Of a stretch of DNA of 37,317 nt, positions 29,872 to 37,317 are shown one piece after another (within the stretch, counting starts at the first letter, position 1; the number at the start of each line of letters is the position of its first letter). The translations under genes and the position numbers were made by a program. The notes under the pieces are model-generated. The model saw only the letters and a list, made by a program, of their open reading frames with translations, searched no databases and had not been told where the DNA came from. The stretch comes from a virus, in the IMG/VR virus record IMGVR_UViG_3300042324_000876, positions 1 through 37,317 of that record, one strand, 5' to 3'.

Positions 29872-32800
29872 ATGCAAAGGGACAGCCAACCAATACATAA
29901 TATAGGTTTTGGTGTTACTTCTCGTGACCTTAGAAATCAAAATGGACAAAAAGATAACCCATCACCAAATTCTGGTTTTATAGAACAAGCGTTGCATGGG
30001 CATCCAGCTTTAAAAACAGCAACAGCATTTATCGCTACAGGATTAGCCGTTCATTATTCGGGAGCCTTTTTTAGACAAGGCGGGATGAAGCTTGGCTTTA
30101 AATTATCTCAAGCAGCAGCCGAAAATAGAAGTAGCGTTTTTGCAGGGTTAGAAAGAAACTTACTTAAGGTAAGAAGTACCCTAGACCTACTAGAGGGTGT
30201 AGCTAGAGAAACCGCAGGAACTGAAAGATTAGTCTTTAACCTGGGTACAGATGTATCTCAAAACTTATCAACTGGATATGGCGACAAGTCTTTTAGAAGA
30301 AGCTTTGGTTATGCTAGAGAGACAGGCACAGAGTGGGGTGCTAGGCAAGAAATGCAGTCTAAGCTCGTAAGAGCTGCTAGAAAATCACTGTATGAAGTCC
30401 CAGCCTTAATGGTGGCGAATAAAGTTCAAGATAAAATTACTGGACATGGTAAAGACGAACAAAATAATAGAGACAAAAAATGGTATAGTCCAACGTCTAT
30501 TGTTACCGATTTAGGTAAGAGTTTTACTAGAGCTCTTACTGGTTATACTTTAGGCTATGCTATTCCTGGGGCTGCTGCTGGTGTTGCTAAATCAAGCTCT
30601 CTTAATTTCTTTTATGAAACGGCAAATAATTGGGATTCTATTATCCAACAGTCTGCTGCGGGTATGTTTAGAGCCAAAGCCGCAAAGATGATGGTTGGTA
30701 GCGCAAAAGGCCTTCAGGCACTACTGCAAGAGGTTGGCCATGATGCAGCTGATTTACTAGGTAAGACAATTGATTTGTCTGCAAGGTCAACAGGAGCCTT
30801 AGCTGCTGGATGGATCGAGCAGAATAGAGAGCACGGAAGAAATACCGTAGCTCAATTATACCAAAATAGAAGAGGCTTGAATCCAACAACTTCAGATGCT
30901 AGCTCTATCAGTTCCGATATAGGAAGAAGAGAAAAAGCAAGATTTTTAGCCACTAGTCTTTTTGGCAGGAATAATCAAACAGTAGGAACTAAGGTTACAA
31001 ACGAAGAACTGCTTAGTCTAATACCTGGTGCAAAATCTGTTATGAACAGTGCACAAGCCACAAAAGGTAAATACAGATTAGTAAAAGACGCTCAAACAAT
31101 ATTAAAAGACACTAGTCAACTTGACAACATCCTATTAAGGGGAACGGAAAGAGTTACAAGGGATGCTGCTGGAGTTGGCTCTGCAGAATTGGCTGACCTT
31201 CACCTTATATACAAGGACTCTTTAGCTAGAACAATACAAGAATTGCAAATTAAATCTAATCAACCTTTTGAAAGAATTGCTGATAGATTAAGCGCAATAA
31301 CAAATGTAGGACGGAAAGTCTAGAGGACCAAGTAAAAAAAGTCTTTTAGATAGAGTAACAAATGAAGAATATAAAAAAGTAGTTGAAAAAAACCTAATAG
31401 ATACATATGGTATTGATAAGGAAACTGCAAAAAGATTTACTGATTCTCTTAAATTTGAAAAAGACCACCTAAAAACAGTTATTGGTTTAGGTCAAGGAGA
31501 AGAACTAATAGTCGTAGCTGCAGAGGAAAAAATAGCTATAGGTAGTCAGAAGATATTCCATGATGACTTCTTTGCCGGTCTTATAGAAAAATTTAACTCA
31601 TCAAAATATGCAAGAACAGCAAATAATTCATATAAATTAGATATAGACGCTCGCAATTTACAAAAAGTTTTCAAAACAGCAGACGAGGCATTAAAAGATG
31701 GAGATTTTAATGATTTAGTTAAACTTAAGGCTGATAAACTCCAAAATATAATGCTTCAAAGAGAATCAGACAATTTAACCTCAACCATATTAACTGAAGG
31801 AAGAATATTAAGTTCCGATTATACGGCAAATAAAGTTGGAAACGCTGAATTAAAATTTTTATCACAACAAGCAGCAAAACACCTAGGGTGGAATAACAAA
31901 GGCAGTGCTGAACTATTCTTAATAGATAAAGGTATAGATCCATCAAATCTAGGACAACTAAGAGCCTACTTAATGGATCAAAAGATAATGACAACAGGTT
32001 CGCTAGAAGGTGGGCTTAGAGGTTATCTTGGTTTTAAAAAAATTAGTTTAGACGATCAACTTAAATCAGACAAAATAAGATTAGAATCATTAAGAAATAA
32101 TAAAGACGTTCCTTTTCTAGACCCAGGCTTTATTGAAGATCAAGGGCAGATTTATAGTCAAATCGAAAATTTTAAAGCAAGCATCACCAAGCCATCATCT
32201 CCAAAGCATAACATTTCTGGTAGATACAGATATGGTGAAGCAGGAAGATCTGGGTCTTTAGATGTAAATCCAGTAATAGAAGCAGCTCAAAAGACGTTTG
32301 ATTTTTTAACAAATGAGATTAAACTTCCTGTAGTTCACTTTAATCCACTATCACTATTGGGCGGTAAAGATTTATCTGCTATGAGAAAAGCGGGTGATTT
32401 TCAAATCATACCAGGAAGGTCTAATAACCCATTTGTAAGAAATGAAGCCGAAGGGGCAGAACTATTAACGTGGAGCAGAACTGGTGGTTTCCTTGGCTCA
32501 AAAGGAGAGGTAAATGTTTATCGATTCAATGAAGCCACTGGCCAGATAGAGGCAGAAAAATTAGCAGGAAAATTTAGACCGTTATCTAGAGACTCTAAGT
32601 CGATGACAGGAAAAACTGCAGAGTTTGCATCAGGCGAAGGAAGAGTAAAACCAGAAAATGATTCATTCCTAAAAACAGCATTAAATTTTGATCCAGAACA
32701 ATCTCCTTCTGTCCCAAGATTTATCGGCAGAATGGTTAATAGGAAATTTGATATAAACAATGAAGCAGTCATGGCTAAGATCATTTCCGCAAAAGAAGGC

Positions 32801-35800
32801 GAAGAATTTAGCGTACCTGGATTTGGAAGAAGAAAAAAATTAATATTAAGTTCAGAAACATCTGGACAGGTTACTAGACAAACTTTATTAGATGCTAGAA
32901 CTGGAGAAACTGTAGCATCGCATGCCGATTTGATGGAAGCTTTTACCGCTTTTGCGGATAGTACATTCAATCAAGGAACTCCAAGAAAAGTTGCAGACCT
33001 ACTCTTAGGTGAAAATACTATTCTTCCATATGCAGCAAGAGAAGCCGATAGATATGGTGAAAGCTTAATTAGAAATTTCAATACGGTAACTAATACTTCT
33101 CACGTTCAAAAAATAGTAGGAGGTTTCGAAGAAAGCATTAACGCACTTCACGAAACAGGTGTCCAGTTAGTTAAACAAGGTAAGGCAGATAAAGCAGAAA
33201 AGATTTTTGATCAATATGCAACTTTAAAAAAGGGTCATAATAGATTACTTCGATTTACAGAAATGGATCAAGTCCAACTTTCTGCTGAATCCAGATTATT
33301 TGAAAATTCACCAAGTATTTTAACTAATTTAGATGAATTTAAATCAGAAGCAGTAAGATTAGCTATACAGCAAGAAGTTATCTTAGGACAAGAATTTGCT
33401 CCTGAGGTAATTAAAAGAATTTCCAGTGGAATTGATGATCTATATACTCAGGGAATCATAACAGCAGCTCAAAGAGCAGAAGCGCAATCTTCTACAACAT
33501 CTACTGTATTTAACTTAGCGGCATTTGAAACATACAACTTTGAAAAGGGAACAGATCTTATTGCTGGGATTCAAATTAACCCCGCAGAAAGATTTAGGGA
33601 AAGTAAAAGAATTCTTCAAGAGAATCCAGAACTATTGCGTCCTTTTACGGAAGGCTCAATTGCAGAACCAAGGTTATCTAAGCACTCAATTCCTATTCGC
33701 AAAGCTGCACCATTCGTAAAGAAATATTTTTCTCCAAGTAAATATAAATTTACAGATAATGTTTCTCCTATTTCTGGAGATTCAGAATATACGGTCATGC
33801 CAACCTTTTCAACGGCATTAAAAAGAAATCCTAAAGATACTCTATTAAGCGCAAGTGGAATACGAACATATGGAAATGAAGAAGGTTTTTCATCTGGTTC
33901 TGTACCAATTTCGCACATGTCAGAAAGGCTTAATAGATTCTTTGGGACAGTGGGGGCTGGGGTAGATCCAAACGCTTATAGTGGCCCATTATCAATGTAT
34001 GCAGCTGGTTATATGGGCCAAAGGGTTCTCCCTGGAATTGCTATAGCAACAACAGCTCTAGCCGTAGACAGAGAGCTTGGTGGTGCTGTTAATGATAGAG
34101 ATGAAAATGGCAATAAAGTATACACACCCTTAGTAACAACTGGAGCAGCAAGAGTAGCAGTAGAAGCAAGAGCTATGATGTCAGCGATTACTCCTGGTGG
34201 AATGGATTACGCTCAAAAGAAAAACCAACTACTAGAAGGCGAAACAGCTGTAAGACAAGGCAGATGGTGGGCCTTAGGTAATACTCAGTTTAAAGGTGGA
34301 AAAATCCAATACTTTAGACCTTCTTGGTATAGAAGATTAAAATCAGCTGGAAAGTTTACACCAGAGGGTCTTGGGACCCCAATGGAAAACTTATTATACA
34401 ACCAAGACTATTCTCCACTTAGACCAATAGATCCATATAGATTTGAACGTGAGCATTATGAGGATAGACCATATCCTTTAACTGGAGAATATTTCACTGG
34501 TCCATTTGGTGCTTTAACTCCAGCATTAAATATGACTGTTGGAAAAATACTTAAACCACAAAAGACAATGCATGAAGAAGAGGTAAATAGAGCCCTTGCC
34601 TCATACGAACCTGCTGGAGAATCAGGTGCATATCTAAGACAACAACGTACCATTTATGAGAAGTCTAACATGGTTCCAAACCCAGGAGTATCTTATCCAG
34701 CTGCGCCACCTTCTTCTCTCCCATTAAAACCAACAAAATTTGTACCAATAAACTCTAGCAGTAATGGGGATGGTTCTATTGCTGCAGCCAATCAAAGATA
34801 TTCTAACGCAGCAGGGCCTACTGGAAGTGCAGCTCAAAGTGTAATAAAACAAATATCTTCTGCTAACAATTCACTATCAACAGGATATGGTTCTGATACT
34901 AAATCTAAAAAAATAAAAAGAACTAATAGAACAAGAGGCGAAAGTGTAGCTCAAGAAGTTACTTATGGTCCACCATCAGGTCCAAAAATGATGCCTGAAA
35001 AAATTGTTTCAGCAGGAGCTCCTATAAGAACTGGATCTAATGAATATCAAGCTGGAGACTTAGGTTATAAATTACAAGAAACAGCTGGTATATATGGTTT
35101 TGGCTTTGGTCAAATTAGACAAAAATTAGGATTAGGGAAACAAGACTTAAGTCCAGATAGAGCAGTTTTGCAATCCGCTGACAAAGCGTATGGATCAACA
35201 AGAGCATTTTGGGACTTGAATCTTGGTGGAATGGGTGACATACCTCTTCCGTCTCAAGGCCCCTTGGGAAATATAGAATTATCAGAAATAGTAAGAAGAC
35301 TTGTTCCTAGGGAAAGAACTGATGTTAGTTACCTAAACCCTATTAAAAATACAATGGGTAAAAAATATCCTTTCCTACCAGGAAGCGATAACTTCATAGA
35401 TTTTACAACGGGAGATCCTTATACGAAAGTAGCAGAAGGAGAAATACGTTTACCTGGTATAGGGTATGAAAGATTCAATAAAATTTATCCAGGTAAAAAT
35501 GGTAAATATGGAGCTGTCAATCAGTTAGATATATTAGCAGACGTTGCTCCGTTTTCTAGAGAGTTTAAGCAATTAGATAGAAGAGTAGATAAGATGGATC
35601 TTTCCGAAGAGGAAAGACAAAAAGTATCACAAATCAGGGCTCAAAAGAAAGCAATTCAAGAATCTAAAGTTCAATTTGTTTCCTATAACCAAACTAAAGG
35701 TACAATTTCTAACGCAATCAAAAATCCTTTTTCTACAGCAAAAGAAGCTTTTTTACATACAGACAACTTTATCAATAATAAGTTCACAGGTGAACAAAAT

Positions 35801-36742
35801 GCAACAGAAAATTGGGAAAGAAAAAATGTATATGGTGCAACATTCCCAGAGTGGCAAAGACCAGTAGAAAGCTTTATTAAACCAATTTATTACAAAGGTA
35901 CTCAAAGAAATCCTTTATTAGCTGGCGCAATTGGTGCAACAGTAGGCGCAAGTATCCTTGGTGGATCACGAAAGGGTAGAATTATTGGTGGCACCATCGG
36001 TGCATTAACGGTAGGTGGTTATTCAGCTGCCCATAAAATATCCAGTGCAGTTACTGGAAAAAGATTTATTCCACTTGAAAGAAAAAAAGAACTAGCATTA
36101 GAAGAATATTCAGATATATTAAATTACACCAAATACACTACAGCCGCAGCTAGAGCAAGACTAAATGGTGATGAACAAACCGCTAAAGAATATATGGCAG
36201 CATCTAGAAAGACAATGTATGGTACTAACTTGGATACTCCTTCAATAGATGTTTTAGCCGCAGGTATTCCTAAGAGGAAAAAAGATTATTTTAAAGAGAT
36301 GATTACTGCTCCAGAACATGAAAGAAAAAATATATTATCAACAGCAGGTCGATTAGAAAGAAGAATCTATGAAGCTGCATGGGGAATGCCAGTAGAAAAA
36401 AAACCAGACTTAGTAGACTATTTCCAAACGCATGAACTTCCTGGCCCGAATTGGGAAGGATGGCACCCAAATACAAATATGGAACATGTTAAAATTAAAA
36501 CTGGACAATCTATGGGTCTGGAAATGTCTCAAATGGGTTACTATCCACAACAGATAAAAGAAGCTAATTTAACAAATCCAAGTTATCCAGAATTTGGCAG
36601 TGGAAAAAAAATTAACTCCGCTAAGGAAGTAAGGCAAAAGTTACAAGCCTTAATGAATGACAATGGAATTAACGGAAGAATGATTCCCGTTAAAAGATAC
36701 AATAATGATAATAGAGTTAACGTTTCAGCAGGGATTAGGTAA
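29872..36742 (+). CDS. Giant tape-measure-like virion protein, +1 frameshift in gene
   Basis: In zero frame the ATG at 29872 gives 483 residues and stops at TAG 31321-31323. In +1 frame the sequence is open from 31310 to 36742 with matching composition and style (RGPSKKSLLDRVTNEEYKKV after the shift), so the two parts make one protein of about 2,289 residues. The total length is a multiple of three plus one. Tape-measure position (after tube genes and chaperones) and size agree. Hydrophobic Gly/Ala-rich segments are near residues 40-60, about 1380-1395 and about 2020-2055 (GAIGATVGASILGG), suited to membrane insertion or tail packing. The middle is helical, charged and lacks a known enzyme motif. 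There is a proline-rich, Ser-rich linker at about 1620-1680. The 427 nt at 31324-31750 are coding, not a gap. Confidence 0.7.
31307..31323 (+). other. Candidate +1 frameshift site at GTA-GGA-CGG-AAA
   Basis: Zero frame reads GTA GGA CGG AAA GTC TAG. The +1 frame has a TAG at 31307-31309 and is open afterwards. The shift must therefore fall within about four codons (31310-31320). Skipping the C of CGG gives V-G-G-K-S-R-G-P. CGG is codon 481 of the gene. The layout (NNA, CGG, A, a zero-frame stop soon after, a +1-frame stop just before) copies the site at 29286. Confidence 0.65.
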
Positions 36743-36747
36743 TACTT

Positions 36748-37317
36748 ATGTATAAGGGCGAATTTTTTCAAAATGGTATTCTTTCTGAAATTATTCTTCA
36801 AGACGGTACACCTGCAATAAGATCTAATGTTACTGGTAAAGTATATGCAGTTGACAAACTGCGAACAGCTGTTAGAGAAGCAGCAGAACTCGGAGTCGCT
36901 GAAGCACATGTTTTAACTGGAAGCTCCTTAGACCCATACAGCTTGCATCACGTAAGTCAAACTGAGCAATTAAATACAATTCTAGCTAGAGCGAAAACAG
37001 AGCCTGTAGTACAAGAATTTTTAGAAAAAAGAGGTTTGGGGCACTTATCTGGAAAGACTATTTCAATTCAAAGGTTGGGATATTCCAACCCATATAACAT
37101 CAAAAAAGGTAAGGAACACGGTTTTTCATTAGCCTTTGAAGACTTACACCTACAAGAAGAACCTGAAGTTATTGTTGGCGGACAAAGAGTCAAACTAGCT
37201 AGTTTAACTGCAGCTGAAAGAGCAAGTCCAGAATATAGCACAATAGGTCATGCTACGGTTAGGCAAGGTACTGGAACAGTTTTAAGGTATCAAGTTCAAG
37301 GCGATGAAGAAGGAGTC
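36748..37317 (+). CDS. Phage tail-region protein, 3' end outside the window
   Basis: The frame from ATG 36748 stays open to the last base, so at least 190 residues are encoded and the gene is cut off. The sequence begins MYKGEFFQNGILSEIILQDG and has a long helical stretch (LRTAVREAAELGVAEAHVLT), VVQEFLEKRGLGHLSGKTIS and, further on, VIVGGQRVKLASLTAAERAS. It starts 5 nt after the giant gene. No ribosome binding site is strong (GATTAGG before it). No family is recognised. Its position suggests a distal tail or baseplate component or an extension of the tape-measure module. Confidence 0.6.
   Translation, partial: MYKGEFFQNGILSEIILQDGTPAIRSNVTGKVYAVDKLRTAVREAAELGVAEAHVLTGSSLDPYSLHHVSQTEQLNTILARAKTEPVVQEFLEKRGLGHLSGKTISIQRLGYSNPYNIKKGKEHGFSLAFEDLHLQEEPEVIVGGQRVKLASLTAAERASPEYSTIGHATVRQGTGTVLRYQVQGDEEGV

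Noticed and set aside
31324-31750. Apparent gap without a gene between the 483-residue product and a long frame starting with ATG at 31751
   Set aside because: The long frame is open upstream to 31310 with normal amino-acid content, and the ATG at 31751 has no ribosome binding site. It is the middle of one large gene after a +1 shift.
1-37317. Recoded stop (TGA as an amino acid) to explain interrupted genes
   Set aside because: The two interrupted genes stop at TAA and TAG, and TGA ends several normal genes (16224, 16911, 18458, 19342, 21399). A frame change, not read-through, restores the protein.
1-37317. tRNA genes, CRISPR arrays, integrase or transposase genes
   Set aside because: I saw no cloverleaf-like sequence with CCA, no regularly spaced repeats and no recombinase motifs. 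Gaps between genes are all short.

Overview
The window is a late (virion) gene region of a tailed bacterial virus (Caudoviricetes) with a contractile tail. The evidence is tail sheath-like and tail tube-like genes, head-to-tail connector genes, tail assembly chaperone-like genes, a gene of about 2,290 codons in the tape-measure position, and a block of tail-fibre and adhesin genes. The DNA is AT-rich and gene-dense, with genes overlapping by 1-11 nt. TAA, TAG and TGA all act as stops, so the ordinary bacterial code fits. I see no rRNA, tRNA, CRISPR, integrase or insertion sequence. The host cannot be read directly. A WS/DGAT-type acyltransferase, a P450 and apparently leaderless promoters would fit an aquatic low-GC actinobacterium, but this is only inference.

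Layout. Positions 1-8595 hold ten tail-fibre/adhesin-type genes on the + strand: modular fibres, collagen-like repeats, a LamG-like lectin and two very glycine-rich proteins. Three consecutive genes share an N-terminal module of about 30 residues. Positions 8592-20111 are an accessory island between the fibre genes and the neck genes. It holds seven putative 2-oxoglutarate/Fe(II) oxygenases (one on the - strand, two of them in a divergent pair, five in one overlapping operon), a DUF6065-like protein, several very small proteins, and a compact three-gene cassette (11243-14083) encoding an Ig-like small protein, a WS/DGAT-family acyltransferase and a complete-looking cytochrome P450. Positions 20124-37317 are the neck and tail: connector, stopper, a sheath-like protein with an extra N-terminal region, a terminator-like protein, the main sheath, three tube paralogues, two chaperone-like proteins, the giant tape-measure candidate, and a gene cut by the window end.

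Two features stand out. First, two neighbouring tail genes (29217-29847 and 29872-36742) each need a +1 frameshift to be read in full. In both, the shift point is an NNA-CGG-A sequence with a zero-frame stop shortly after. By eye, these two CGG triplets are the only in-frame CGG codons in the window. This suggests programmed +1 frameshifting at an undecoded or starved CGG codon, with a sequence error as the alternative. Second, the phage carries a P450-acyltransferase cassette behind its own extended -10 promoter, whose predicted transcription start is at the ATG.

Recurrent promoter-like signals (TGN-TATAAT-like, and TACTAT 32-54 nt before start codons) divide the region into transcription units. 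One is a 17-bp palindrome that presents an extended -10 on both strands between divergent oxygenase genes.
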